Shown here piece after piece: positions 15,851-23,886 of a stretch of DNA of 64,000 nucleotides; the stretch's first letter is position 1, and each line of letters opens with the position of its first letter. Below the pieces are notes generated by a model that did no database searches, was not told where the DNA came from, and saw only the letters and a list, made by a program, of their open reading frames with translations. The position numbers and the translations under genes are program-made. Origin of the DNA: Pseudomonas sp. S09G 359 (GTDB lineage: Bacteria > Pseudomonadota > Gammaproteobacteria > Pseudomonadales > Pseudomonadaceae); contig NZ_CP025263.1 of NCBI RefSeq assembly GCF_002843605.1, positions 3,625,501-3,689,500 on the forward strand, given 5' to 3'.

Positions 15851-16936
15851 TCAAATACCTGCCCGCTCAAACGCCAACGGCTCAAGAACACGCATCTGCA
15901 CGAGGGTCAGAGGTGCAAAGTTGCGATCAAGCTGCAGCTCGGAAAAGCGTTCGATGCTCAGGCCGCCTTCGCGGAACAACTTCGCCCGAACCGGACCGAT
16001 GGCCTTATCCTGAAACGCCGCCGGCTGCTGCTTGAGCCAGTCGTAATAGCTAAGGTCAGCCCTCACCTGCTGGGCGCCGGCGTCACCGAGGGATGCCCGA
16101 GTGGCGTCCTTAGCAAACAGAGCGCTGAAGCGCGTCACCGCCACCACCGTCGAGCGGCAATTGATGTGGATCGGTGGCCTCGGCCCCTCAGTCAGCTTGA
16201 ACCGACGCTTATCGAGCGTCCGGCATTGGCTGGTGGTCTTCGAATCCAGGGTGCTGACCCACTCCACTGACTGCACAACGTCGCTGTTTTCCTTCAGCGT
16301 CTCCATGCGCGCCTGGGTGGCGACGTGCTGCACCGCCGTCCGCACGATGGCGCCGGCGTTGCGGTTGGTCGTGGCCAGGATGCCGTCGTTGTACTGGAGT
16401 GCCTTGGTGCCGCGAATGTTTTTGATGATCTGGAAGTTCGTCTGGCCCTCGAAGAAGCCCTGCCTGATCGCGCCAGTGAGGCGTTGCCGCTCTGTTGCGG
16501 TGAAGCCATCAATGAACGACTTGAGCAGCTTCCCGCCGTCGGCGCCGCGCACACTGAGCGGATTGGTGAGGATCGCCGCGCGGATCGCAGCAGCACCAGG
16601 CACCGCAGCGTCGAAGGTGACGCCAACCGGCGCCGCCCGAGTCAGGCTGGTCGCTTCAAACTCGGCCTCGTAGTTGGCGATATCCACCAGGTCGAGGTTC
16701 AGCCTCTCGCTGTACCGGTCGAAGATGCCCAGCAGGAGGCTATCAACCTCGCTCAGCAGCCGCTCTAGGCGGACGACGGTGTAATCCGTCAGGTCTGCCC
16801 GGGTCAGTCGCTCGCGAATCGAGCGATCGATCTCCTTGAGGAAGGGTGCGAACTTCGCCACCTCTCCCGACTTGAGCTGCTCCAGGAAGACGGCATGCCG
16901 GATGGTGGCGTCAAGGATTGCTTGATTTGCCGCCAT
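15851..16936 (-). CDS. Phage minor head protein (SPP1 gp7 / Mu gpF type)
   Basis: This 361-residue minor head or morphogenesis protein is encoded after the portal gene. The gp7/gpF signature is clear: RTAVQHVATQARMETL, then WVSTLDSKTTSQCRTLDKR and PRPPIHINCRSTV, with a CxxLD and PPxHxxCR pair that probably binds metal. These proteins enter the prohead with the portal and may be injected with DNA. The start at 16936 overlaps the portal gene by 26 nt. Confidence 0.88.
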   Translation of the reverse strand: MAANQAILDATIRHAVFLEQLKSGEVAKFAPFLKEIDRSIRERLTRADLTDYTVVRLERLLSEVDSLLLGIFDRYSERLNLDLVDIANYEAEFEATSLTRAAPVGVTFDAAVPGAAAIRAAILTNPLSVRGADGGKLLKSFIDGFTATERQRLTGAIRQGFFEGQTNFQIIKNIRGTKALQYNDGILATTNRNAGAIVRTAVQHVATQARMETLKENSDVVQSVEWVSTLDSKTTSQCRTLDKRRFKLTEGPRPPIHINCRSTVVAVTRFSALFAKDATRASLGDAGAQQVRADLSYYDWLKQQPAAFQDKAIGPVRAKLFREGGLSIERFSELQLDRNFAPLTLVQMRVLEPLAFERAGI

Positions 16937-18371
16937 TTAGTGCGCCCTCATCATCGTCCAGGTCAGGCCCGGCGCTTTGCGTTTCCAGTTCGCCCCGGAT
17001 TTCGTCGTCCGTTTTCTCCGGGTTGATCACGCCGCGATCGCGCAGGTACTGCCAGAAGTCGCCTTCCGGTAGCTTTCCTCCCTGCACCGCGTTGAACAGC
17101 GCCGAAAGGATCGTCGCGTCCAGAGTGATCTGGCTGAAGTCTTGGTTGAGCTTGTAGACCACTTCGCCGGGCGCATTGACGAACTCGGCCATCCAGACCA
17201 GGCACTGGCTGTAGGCCTCACTGACGTTACTCACCACCAGTGAGAGAACGCTGTGTTCGGCGGCACTGTCGTTATCGGCCTGGGTCGCGGTCTTCACTGC
17301 ACTGCCACGCTCGATCAACCGGGCACCGAGCGAAACCATGTCCTCTTTCTTGGCGTCCATGGCCTCTTTGGCGACGGTGTTGGGCTGCGCCTGCCATACG
17401 CCACATGCGCCATTCACAGGGAGCAGCCAGGGCGCCCTGGAGCCCAGGAAGATCCCGGCATTTTCGAGGTGGTCACGCCATTGCTCATCAAGGCCAGACA
17501 TCCATGGCTGAGGCTGGCCTACCAGGTAAGCCGCCTCTTCGTAGTCGGCACTGTTCCGGTAATGCCCGATATTCACTTCGGCCATGTCGTACAGCGGCGA
17601 GTCGTCGATGCTGGTGTCGTTGTTCTCGCTGCCCAGGAACTGGAACGGGATGATTCGCCACGGCTGGCCGGCTCCGTTCAGCGGGGCGAATGGCGCTACC
17701 GTCATCTCCGTCTTGCTGGATCCCTCTTCCCATACCTCCTGGGTGTACACGCCGGAAGCATCCAGGCGCAGCACGCGATATTGCACAACCTGCTCACTGC
17801 CGAACCCGTCATCAGTATCGACGTCGACCTTTTCGCGCAGCACAACCAGGCTCAACAGGTGTTGGCCGCCAACCAGGCGCGTTTTCCAGTTGATGATTGA
17901 TTCAGCCGGATAGCTGGCGACGTTGGCACGGGCGCGACCGGCCTGCTCGTCTGCCTTGCTCACGGTGCCAGCCTCAACGGCGGCATAATCCACCAGCAGG
18001 CCGTGACGACCAACCTCGAGCAAATGCCCGATAACCGACTGCGATTGCTGGTAAACGCTGACGCCTTGCCCGTCGATGTCCTTCGTCACGTAGTCGAGCG
18101 CACCGGGAACAGTCAGCGTTGGCCATGTGCGGAACACCGCGCCTACCAGGCTGTGTTTCGTGCGCCCAGTTGCGTTGTAGAACACAGCGCGCTTCTTGTA
18201 CGCCTCGTACCGGTCCTTGTTGTCCTGTGACTTGTCCGAGGCGTTCGGCCTGGGCAGGTAGTAATCGCCAGCAGCCTTGACTGTTTCCGAGCCCTTGCAG
18301 ACGTCGCGCACCAAGCGCCAGCGGTATTTCGCCGCCGTGTACTCGGGACGGGTGAAAGTGACGTCCGTCAT
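16911..18371 (-). CDS. Phage portal protein (DUF4055)
   Basis: This 486-residue portal protein forms the dodecameric ring through which terminase packages DNA. It has the DUF4055 family features: the N-terminal MTDVTFTRPEYTAAKYRWR segment, KRAVFYNATGRTKHSLVGAV and a long helical C-terminal region. The start at 18371 overlaps the terminase stop by ATGA and follows a GGGGGTCGC stretch; the longer upstream frame overlaps terminase and is rejected. Order TerS-TerL-portal-minor head is canonical. Confidence 0.92.
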   Translation of the reverse strand: MTDVTFTRPEYTAAKYRWRLVRDVCKGSETVKAAGDYYLPRPNASDKSQDNKDRYEAYKKRAVFYNATGRTKHSLVGAVFRTWPTLTVPGALDYVTKDIDGQGVSVYQQSQSVIGHLLEVGRHGLLVDYAAVEAGTVSKADEQAGRARANVASYPAESIINWKTRLVGGQHLLSLVVLREKVDVDTDDGFGSEQVVQYRVLRLDASGVYTQEVWEEGSSKTEMTVAPFAPLNGAGQPWRIIPFQFLGSENNDTSIDDSPLYDMAEVNIGHYRNSADYEEAAYLVGQPQPWMSGLDEQWRDHLENAGIFLGSRAPWLLPVNGACGVWQAQPNTVAKEAMDAKKEDMVSLGARLIERGSAVKTATQADNDSAAEHSVLSLVVSNVSEAYSQCLVWMAEFVNAPGEVVYKLNQDFSQITLDATILSALFNAVQGGKLPEGDFWQYLRDRGVINPEKTDDEIRGELETQSAGPDLDDDEGALNGGKSSNP

Positions 18372-19669
18372 CGAGCGACCCCCATTTTCATTGCGGTGAC
18401 CGGTTTGATGATCGGGTACTCGCGGTGGATGAAGTAGCCGCCGGCGTCGTTCGCGTGATCGATGCCTGCGGTCTTGTCTGGCTCCCCGTTTGCGCCCCAC
18501 ACCTGCTGCTCCAGGCCATCGGCATAAGTTGGGCAGGTGAACGGGTTGACCAGGTAGCGGCGCTCGCCCTGCGCATTGCAGAAGGCGGCGTTCATTGCGT
18601 TGATTCGGTCCTTCACCGGCGGGTTTGCCGCTGGAGCGATGACTGCGAACCCTGCCTGCTTGAGCATGGCCAGGTCGGTGATGCTGGCGTTCACGGACTT
18701 GCGCGAATCGCCCGAGGCATCCGGGTAGATCCTGATCTCGCAGGTCTTCTTGAATTCGTTGCCGTCGTGCTGCCAGTACCGCTCTTTGATACGGCGGATC
18801 ATGTCGGGCGTGTCGTAGCCGTCGATCAACTCATCCACTGCCCTGGGTAGCCCCTGGTCGCGCTTGACGTGAGTAATCGCCGCCATCTTGCCGACGTTGA
18901 AGTCCATGCCGATAAAGAGAGGCTCGCCGGACTGCACTCTATCGAAGCACCCATTGAGCTTTCGGTCGTAGGCCGTGTAGATCGTCCCTGACGTCAGGTT
19001 GACGAACTGGCCCTTGAGGTACGCCATGATCAGCTGCGGCGGGTACGACTCCATCAGGGAGGCGATGTAGTCATCCGGCAAGTTCAGTTCGTTGTCGAAC
19101 GTGCTGGCCTGCACCAAGCCATACATCTCTTTGAGCGAAGGCTTGTCGCGGAGCTGCTTCACGAACTGCAGGAAGACGAACTTGAAGCCTTCCGGCGTCG
19201 TGGTGACATCCACCCCGTTCTTGAGCCCGGGCAAGTTGTAGCGCATCCGGGCGATGATCTTGCGCCAGGCCTGTTGAGCCTTGACGGCAGTAAGAACGTC
19301 CAGCTCATCCACCAGGGCATGGCCGATCTTGAAACCGACAATCGTCTGCGGCTTCTCCATTGACCGGCAGATCACAGTGCCGCGGTACTGCCGGCCGCTG
19401 TAGATGTGAACCTCGTGGTTCGCCTGGTTGATCTTGGTCTTCAGCCCCCAGTCGTAGGCCACCTCATCCATGGTCGGATAGAAGATGTCCCGGATCTGCG
19501 GGTAAGTCGGTGCGAAGTAGCCAGCATTGACGCCGGGCCACTCCATGAAGTGTTTGCTCAGTGCCGAGCATCCCACCCAGGTCTTGCCTGAGCCGAACCC
19601 GGCAACAAAGGCACGAAACTTGTGGGGCAGAGTTAGGAACTGAGCCTGCGGAACGTTAAGACTCGGCAT
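18368..19669 (-). CDS. Terminase large subunit
   Basis: This is the packaging motor ATPase and nuclease, 433 residues. Walker A is GFGSGKT at residues 24-30 and Walker B is ALVDE around residues 118-122. The C-terminal RNase H-like nuclease domain begins near residue 225 (FIGMDFNVGKMAAI), with acidic residues including the D of YPDASGDS. The start at 19669 is chosen for AGGAAGCC 6-7 nt upstream; an ATG five codons earlier is possible. It overlaps the small subunit by 14 nt. Confidence 0.95.
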   Translation of the reverse strand: MPSLNVPQAQFLTLPHKFRAFVAGFGSGKTWVGCSALSKHFMEWPGVNAGYFAPTYPQIRDIFYPTMDEVAYDWGLKTKINQANHEVHIYSGRQYRGTVICRSMEKPQTIVGFKIGHALVDELDVLTAVKAQQAWRKIIARMRYNLPGLKNGVDVTTTPEGFKFVFLQFVKQLRDKPSLKEMYGLVQASTFDNELNLPDDYIASLMESYPPQLIMAYLKGQFVNLTSGTIYTAYDRKLNGCFDRVQSGEPLFIGMDFNVGKMAAITHVKRDQGLPRAVDELIDGYDTPDMIRRIKERYWQHDGNEFKKTCEIRIYPDASGDSRKSVNASITDLAMLKQAGFAVIAPAANPPVKDRINAMNAAFCNAQGERRYLVNPFTCPTYADGLEQQVWGANGEPDKTAGIDHANDAGGYFIHREYPIIKPVTAMKMGVAR

Positions 19670-20117
19670 TCGGCTTCCTCGCATCCACCACGTCGACTTG
19701 AATGCGGGTTGGGATCATCGGTTCATCGCCGGCCTCTTCCTTCCGCGCCCTATTGACGTATATGTCACCGGTTTCCTTTGCGGCCTGCTCCAGGATCTGC
19801 ATGGCGAGGCCGATGTTCTTCATCGACTCAGCCTTCTCCACGAAGCGGTTCATGGCTCGTAAGCGGAAGGCGCGGTTGGCAATCGGGATCTCGGAAGTCT
19901 CTTCGCGGAATCGCTTCCTGGTGTCTTCGAACATCGTCACCCAGCGCTTTGCCAGGCCTTTACCCGATGTCTTCGTCGGGTCGTGTGTTTCCACCTGCTG
20001 GCGGGTTACAACGACCCCGTATTCTTTCTGGACAGCTTCAACAACCTGTGAGGGCGTGTCGAAGCACGCCAGGGCCTGAACGATAAAGGCCTTCACGTCG
20101 TTTTGAAGGGCTGCCAT
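19656..20117 (-). CDS. Terminase small subunit (DUF2280)
   Basis: This 153-residue protein is encoded immediately before terminase large subunit. It fits the DUF2280 family: an N-terminal helix-turn-helix-like region (FDTPSQVVEAVQKEYGVVVT) and a helical central oligomerisation region. It recognises the packaging start site. The likely pac or cos site is in or near this gene but cannot be located by eye. Confidence 0.85.
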   Translation of the reverse strand: MAALQNDVKAFIVQALACFDTPSQVVEAVQKEYGVVVTRQQVETHDPTKTSGKGLAKRWVTMFEDTRKRFREETSEIPIANRAFRLRAMNRFVEKAESMKNIGLAMQILEQAAKETGDIYVNRARKEEAGDEPMIPTRIQVDVVDARKPNAES

Positions 20118-20148
20118 AGATTCTCATCCGTCCAGAGCCTGTCCAGAA

Positions 20149-20772
20149 TCAGGCCGACTTGAGCAGACAGGTTCCGCAGGCCCTCGCAATGTTCAATTTA
20201 CCCACCTCAGCAGGACTGTTTGCAGCATCCACCAACGCTTGAACGTCAGGGCTTGCACCGTAGCGGCGGACGACACCGACGAACTCTTCGACGTCGTGGC
20301 CGCGCATCTCGAGCTTGGGCGACCCATCCTTGGTGAATGCTGGCTGGCCGGACTTATCGTTGGCGTGGGCGATGTGATAAAGCTCATGCTCAACCAGTGC
20401 ACAGAAGTCGGTGTCACTGCACTGGTCGCAGTAGTCGGCAGCCAGCGTGATGATGAAAGCCGGCACGTCGCCGAACCAATCACGCATCTGTTGCTCCATT
20501 CGGGCCTTCTGCCAACCACCTGCACGAAACGCTACCTGTTCAGCCTGGCCAAGCACTGTCCTACCCTGCTTCTCGAAGCTCGACGACGCCCACATGACCC
20601 GGATGTCTGCATCCAGTAGGTGGGCATGGTCTTCGTTGTGAATGCTGCCGGTGTCGGCAAGGATCTGGGCCTGGAGCCAGTCCCACACCTCAGGTGCTGG
20701 AGTTAGCCGAATACCGAAGTCGGAAAGGTCGGACAGCTCAAGCAGCGACGCTGGAGGGTATGGCCTATCCAT
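20149..20772 (-). CDS. Putative phage metallopeptidase with HELYH motif
   Basis: This 207-residue protein has a zincin-type HExxH motif, H129-E-L-Y-H133, preceded by a Cys-containing segment (DYCDQCSDTDFCALVE). It resembles the phage putative metallopeptidase group found beside terminase genes in Pseudomonas prophages. The start at 20772 follows GAGGTAATA. Its substrate is unknown. It could process a head protein, since no capsid protease is seen in the head module, or act on a host protein. Confidence 0.7.
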   Translation of the reverse strand: MDRPYPPASLLELSDLSDFGIRLTPAPEVWDWLQAQILADTGSIHNEDHAHLLDADIRVMWASSSFEKQGRTVLGQAEQVAFRAGGWQKARMEQQMRDWFGDVPAFIITLAADYCDQCSDTDFCALVEHELYHIAHANDKSGQPAFTKDGSPKLEMRGHDVEEFVGVVRRYGASPDVQALVDAANSPAEVGKLNIARACGTCLLKSA

Positions 20773-20846
20773 TATTACCTCGCATCCACGAATTGCTTTT
20801 AGACCCGTGACCAACCGAAAATGGCTGTTTAACTTAGGGGAAGGAC

Positions 20847-21287
20847 ATGGATAGCCAGGAACAAAGCGTTTTTTGGGGAACCGTCTCTAAATTGGCGGTA
20901 GCCGTACCAATTGCGCTAGCAGTAGGCGCCGGGCTTTCAGCACTGGTTCTCGGCGGCATCGATTACGGCCAACTCAGAAGCTCTTTAGACACCGAAAAAC
21001 GTCGCAGCGCGCAGCTTGAGAAAGCAAACGAACAATACCTACAAGCGATTGAGAAGTGGCGGGACGCTTACACAAAACTCAGCGCTGAAAACTCGTCTGC
21101 AAACGCCAGGCTAGTAAGCATGCAGAATGATCAGTGCGAATCTATTCGAAGGGATATCACACGTTTGCAGTACAAAATTGAGGAAGCCTACGGTTACACA
21201 GACTCAAGTGAAAAGCGTGGAAACATGCAGATCATGATGCGACAACATCAGGAGTCCTTGCAGACGTGCTTTGCGTCAAGAAAATAG
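20847..21287 (+). CDS. Membrane-anchored coiled-coil protein on plus strand (moron)
   Basis: A 146-residue protein is encoded against the late operon. It has a good ribosome binding site (GGGGAAGGAC before ATG), one transmembrane segment at about residues 16-38 (LAVAVPIALAVGAGLSALVL) and then a long charged coiled coil (LDTEKRRSAQLEKANEQYLQ) with two cysteines near the end. Topology suggests a short cytoplasmic N-terminus and a long exported helix. It lies between the metallopeptidase and the holins. A lysis accessory or exclusion role is possible; no family is recognised. Confidence 0.7.
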   Translation: MDSQEQSVFWGTVSKLAVAVPIALAVGAGLSALVLGGIDYGQLRSSLDTEKRRSAQLEKANEQYLQAIEKWRDAYTKLSAENSSANARLVSMQNDQCESIRRDITRLQYKIEEAYGYTDSSEKRGNMQIMMRQHQESLQTCFASRK

Positions 21288-21318
21288 ACTTCACCATATG
21301 TATAGGCTCATCGGGAGT

Positions 21319-21392
21319 ACGTGGCGCAGCCGGGTGACATTGCTCATCTGAAACCTCGCGCCACGATTTGGCGCACCCGAAAACGTGGCGCG
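21319..21392. repeat. Cluster of ACGTGGCGC motifs in the intergenic region before the holins
   Basis: This 110-bp intergenic stretch has three copies of a CGTGGCGC-type motif: ACGTGGCGCA near 21319, an inverted CGCGCCACG near 21357 and CGAAAACGTGGCGCG at 21378-21392. The 14-mer GAAAACGTGGCGCG recurs at 27484-27497 (inverted) and 38231-38244, and with one extra A at 27505-27519. No known binding protein is assigned. Confidence 0.5.
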
Positions 21393-21394
21393 GA

Positions 21395-21739
21395 TTACTT
21401 ACCCCGCCGCTCGACACCGCCAGGTGCCTTGTTACAGTTCAGGCAGTGCTCGCAGTTCAGCGTCCGGCACAGCCAGACCTTCACCCGCTGCCAGTACGTG
21501 ACCATGAAGATATGCCGTGCACCGGCCAGGGCCAGGGCGACATGCAACGTCAGGCCGGCAGTGGTAGGGCCGAAGAAGATGTTCTGGCTGCGTACCATCA
21601 CAACGAAACCGGTGATGGCGATGGCCGAGTAGATCAGCTTCCCGAGAATGCCGTCCCTCACCTTCCCGCTCAGTACGCACCAGGCTGCCCACAGCGCGAT
21701 AAGGCCGCAGGCGATGGTATTGATCAGTTCAAGATTCAT
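21395..21739 (-). CDS. Holin-like multi-span membrane protein
   Basis: This 114-residue protein has three hydrophobic segments (residues about 5-23, 36-52 and 64-82) and a cysteine-rich C-terminal tail (WLCRTLNCEHCLNC) that may bind metal or form disulfides. It overlaps the upstream holin gene by 4 nt. Paired small membrane proteins at this point of the late operon fit a holin/antiholin or holin/holin-accessory pair. No endolysin or spanin gene lies next to it. Confidence 0.6.
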   Translation of the reverse strand: MNLELINTIACGLIALWAAWCVLSGKVRDGILGKLIYSAIAITGFVVMVRSQNIFFGPTTAGLTLHVALALAGARHIFMVTYWQRVKVWLCRTLNCEHCLNCNKAPGGVERRGK

Positions 21740-22074
21740 GGTGGATTGCCTCCCCCAAACCGCTGGCGAATGAGAGCCCAGAGGTCAGCGGATTTAATGG
21801 CTCTGTTGATGGCCGCCAGGAGCGAGCCGCCAAAGGCACCCAGCAGGAAGCCGATGCCAGCGACGATCTTTGGCTCAGTCACGCCCAGGTAGGTGCTGAC
21901 CATGCTCGTAAGATAGATCGAGCAGGCCATGCCGGTGACGAGGAAAATCACCCAGGCACGCCAGTCGTTGAGGTCATCCTTGTGCCACCAGCTGGCGATT
22001 ACAGCGCCGACGAGGCCCGCGATCAGTAATTCGTACCTGTCGATCTTGTCGAGCAGGCGCTGTAGATACTCCAT
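21736..22074 (-). CDS. Putative holin
   Basis: This 112-residue membrane protein has an N-terminal amphipathic helix (MEYLQRLLDKIDRYE) followed by three hydrophobic spans (LLIAGLVGAVIASWW, AWVIFLVTGMACSIYL, IVAGIGFLLGAFGGSLLAA) and a short basic tail. The layout fits phage holins. The start at 22074 has GGAG 8 nt upstream; a start seven codons earlier is possible. It is translationally coupled to the following membrane protein. Confidence 0.72.
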   Translation of the reverse strand: MEYLQRLLDKIDRYELLIAGLVGAVIASWWHKDDLNDWRAWVIFLVTGMACSIYLTSMVSTYLGVTEPKIVAGIGFLLGAFGGSLLAAINRAIKSADLWALIRQRFGGGNPP

Positions 22075-22164
22075 GCGCTCGACTCCGTGGGGCATGTTTG
22101 AAATAGGTCGGCTCCAGCAGCACTCCCAGCTCGGAGCAATGGGTGTGGCGGAGCCGAAAATAGG

Positions 22165-22190
22165 AAGGCCCCGGCAAATGCCAGGGCCTT
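22165..22190 (-). terminator. Intrinsic terminator upstream of the holin genes
   Basis: On the minus strand an 11-bp stem AAGGCCCTGGC/GCCGGGGCCTT with an ATTT loop is followed by CCTATTTT. It ends the 22249-22572 gene. The region 22075-22248 has no other visible gene. Confidence 0.65.
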
Positions 22191-22248
22191 GGCCTGTCAC
22201 GTAAGGACAGGAGAAAAGCAAACGGCTGCAGATGCAGCCCACCGCTTC

Positions 22249-22572
22249 TTATGGCAGCAGGTCGTAGGTCACGTAGGCCGTACCGCCGCCATTCTGCGTC
22301 ATTGCTACCCACAGGCCCTGACCGGCAGGGATGGTCACAGAGAACGGAAGAGTGGAAGAACCGCTAACGGCGGACAAGATAACGGGCACGTTGGTCACCC
22401 AGCGCCCTTCCGGAATGGTCGTGCCGGTACTAATAAATCCGTTCCCGACAGGGCTGATCATCGTAGCTGTCCGAACTACAGCGCCATTGACGTTCTGTGC
22501 CGGAGTGAAAATTGCCTCGGCGTAGCTGGTTGCCACCGATTTGAAACGGCTGCCGATTTGTACTGGTTCCAT
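22249..22572 (-). CDS. Hypothetical phage protein, beta-rich
   Basis: This 107-residue protein is rich in Thr, Val, Gly and Pro (FISTGTTIPEGRWVTNVPVI). It has no signal peptide or membrane span and looks like a small beta-sandwich structural or accessory protein. The start at 22572 has AGGTGAAAAC upstream. It follows the Com-like gene by 8 nt, so the two probably share a transcript. In Mu the gene controlled by Com is mom, but this protein does not look like Mom. The function is unknown. Confidence 0.65.
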   Translation of the reverse strand: MEPVQIGSRFKSVATSYAEAIFTPAQNVNGAVVRTATMISPVGNGFISTGTTIPEGRWVTNVPVILSAVSGSSTLPFSVTIPAGQGLWVAMTQNGGGTAYVTYDLLP

Positions 22573-22580
22573 GTTTTCAC

Positions 22581-22766
22581 CTATTGAGTCGAATGATTTG
22601 TCGCGGAGGATTCCGCTTTCATGTCGCTCAAAGGCGATTGCTCGAGGCTCGTGGCCTTCACATGATTCAACGTCCCGCATCGGGAGCATTTGATCTGGAG
22701 CTCTGTAAACCCACCCGTACGGGCGAGAAGTCTTTTGCAGTTACCGCATCTGAATTCTTTCAACAT
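22581..22766 (-). CDS. Com-like zinc ribbon translational regulator
   Basis: This 61-residue protein starts MLKEFRCGNCKRLLARTGG and has the two CxxC pairs CGNC and CSRC spaced as in phage Mu Com. In Mu, Com binds the mom mRNA and unmasks its start. Here the next gene is a short beta-rich protein and no mom homologue is recognised in the window. The start at 22766 follows AAAGGAATTTGCAG. Confidence is good for the fold and lower for the role. Confidence 0.75.
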   Translation of the reverse strand: MLKEFRCGNCKRLLARTGGFTELQIKCSRCGTLNHVKATSLEQSPLSDMKAESSATNHSTQ

Positions 22767-22806
22767 CTGCAAATTCCTTTTGCTGAATCGCCCTTCCGTG
22801 GGCAAT

Positions 22807-22836
22807 AAAAAGCCCCGCACATGGCGGGGCTTTTTG
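22807..22836 (-). terminator. Intrinsic terminator, bidirectional
   Basis: AGCCCCGC/GCGGGGCT with a 5-nt loop has A-rich sequence on the left and TTTTT on the right, so it can act on both strands. It follows the DUF1496 gene and precedes the Com-like gene. Confidence 0.82.
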
Positions 22837-22848
22837 GGATAAACCTGA

Positions 22849-23127
22849 TTAAAGCTCGGACTCTTTGACCCACTCAAATGGTAAAGAAGAGTCACGCTGA
22901 TTGTATGAGCTTTTAGTATGCGCACAAACCAAGGTGCCAGACTTCACATCCAGTCTCATACCTTCTGAATAGAACTGATCAGCGGCGTAACAGCCCTTCA
23001 TTGGGTCATTTTGGACGCGCGGCTTTTGAGATTGGGTGTCCGCGAAATTGTCGGTAGCTTGCTGAGCGAAAACTTGAGAGGAAGCCAATGCCAACAGAAG
23101 TGGTGCTACATAACCTGGTTTCAACAT
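22849..23127 (-). CDS. Secreted DUF1496-like protein
   Basis: This 92-residue protein has an N-terminal signal peptide (MLKPGYVAPLLLALASSQVFA, cleavage after AQA or FAQ) and a core with GCYAADQFYSEGMRLDVKSG and a second Cys, the DUF1496 pattern, probably a disulfide. It is a periplasmic protein of unknown role. It stands alone between two terminators in the late operon, so it is probably lysogenic cargo. The start at 23127 follows AAGGATCTGACG. Confidence 0.7.
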   Translation of the reverse strand: MLKPGYVAPLLLALASSQVFAQQATDNFADTQSQKPRVQNDPMKGCYAADQFYSEGMRLDVKSGTLVCAHTKSSYNQRDSSLPFEWVKESEL

Positions 23128-23233
23128 CGTCAGATCCTTTGGGCTGAGTGTGCCACTATAGGATAGAGGCACAATGATGCCAATTTAGTGGCGTCAAATA
23201 AAATTTTCAACCCGCAAACGATGCTCACCCAAT

Positions 23234-23260
23234 AAAAAGCCCGACACGGTCGCCGGGCTT
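23234..23260 (-). terminator. Intrinsic terminator after the Q-position gene
   Basis: On the minus strand AAGCCCG/CGGGCTT with a 10-nt loop is followed by TTTA. It follows the stop of the gene at 23341 by about 80 nt and is the first terminator that a late antiterminator would have to overcome. Confidence 0.65.
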
Positions 23261-23340
23261 TACTGTGCAACCTCAACGCGCAAGATCGACAGGATAAACA
23301 AATGCTCTCTCACTTTCTCATTCGATGCAATGGCTTTTTG

Positions 23341-23886
23341 TCACGCGGCGCAACTTTCGATAAGCCCCTCAGCGTCGAGCAGTTCCTGAGCGGCAGTAAG
23401 CGCCTCGTTCACCTGGTCATCAAGCGTCTTGCGGATCCCTGAGCGCCAACGGTACCGGGTCGACTCTGGCTTACCATCATTGCCCCAATTGGTGATGTCG
23501 TACCAGGCGGCCGGCAGCACCGCGGCGGAGCGCTTGCCTTCGGCGCCGGCTACTTGTGGAATCGCCCAGGTCAATACGGCGCACTCCCGGAAACGTTTCG
23601 GCGCAGGCGTGCGCACCGAGTTGAGCAGTTCCAGAATCGCGCCGTGCTTACGCTCCTCATGGGTGGAATACTTCGCCACGAGTGCTCGCCAGTGCGCCGG
23701 GGTGAGCGCCTTGTGCAGCCGGCCGAACACCCAGCAGTCCTGGAGAAACGCCGCCTCCTTTCCGATGATCTCCCCCTTTTGCTTGGCACATTGCACCTTC
23801 GGTTCAAAGTCGCAGCCGCCGGCGGAAGTGATGGTCTCGGCCGCGAGGGCTCGGACTACTGCTGAAACAACGTTGCGATAGGTCAT
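23341..23886 (-). CDS. Phage protein in the position of late antiterminator Q
   Basis: This 181-residue protein overlaps the ninG stop by 4 nt. In lambdoid phages the gene after the nin region is Q, which lets RNA polymerase read through terminators of the late operon. The sequence (MTYRNVVSAVVRALAAET, LTPAHWRALVAKYSTHEERK) is conserved-looking and has a basic helical middle, but no assigned domain is certain to me. Terminators downstream at 23234 and between several late genes fit a Q-type function. The role is inference from position. Confidence 0.6.
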   Translation of the reverse strand: MTYRNVVSAVVRALAAETITSAGGCDFEPKVQCAKQKGEIIGKEAAFLQDCWVFGRLHKALTPAHWRALVAKYSTHEERKHGAILELLNSVRTPAPKRFRECAVLTWAIPQVAGAEGKRSAAVLPAAWYDITNWGNDGKPESTRYRWRSGIRKTLDDQVNEALTAAQELLDAEGLIESCAA

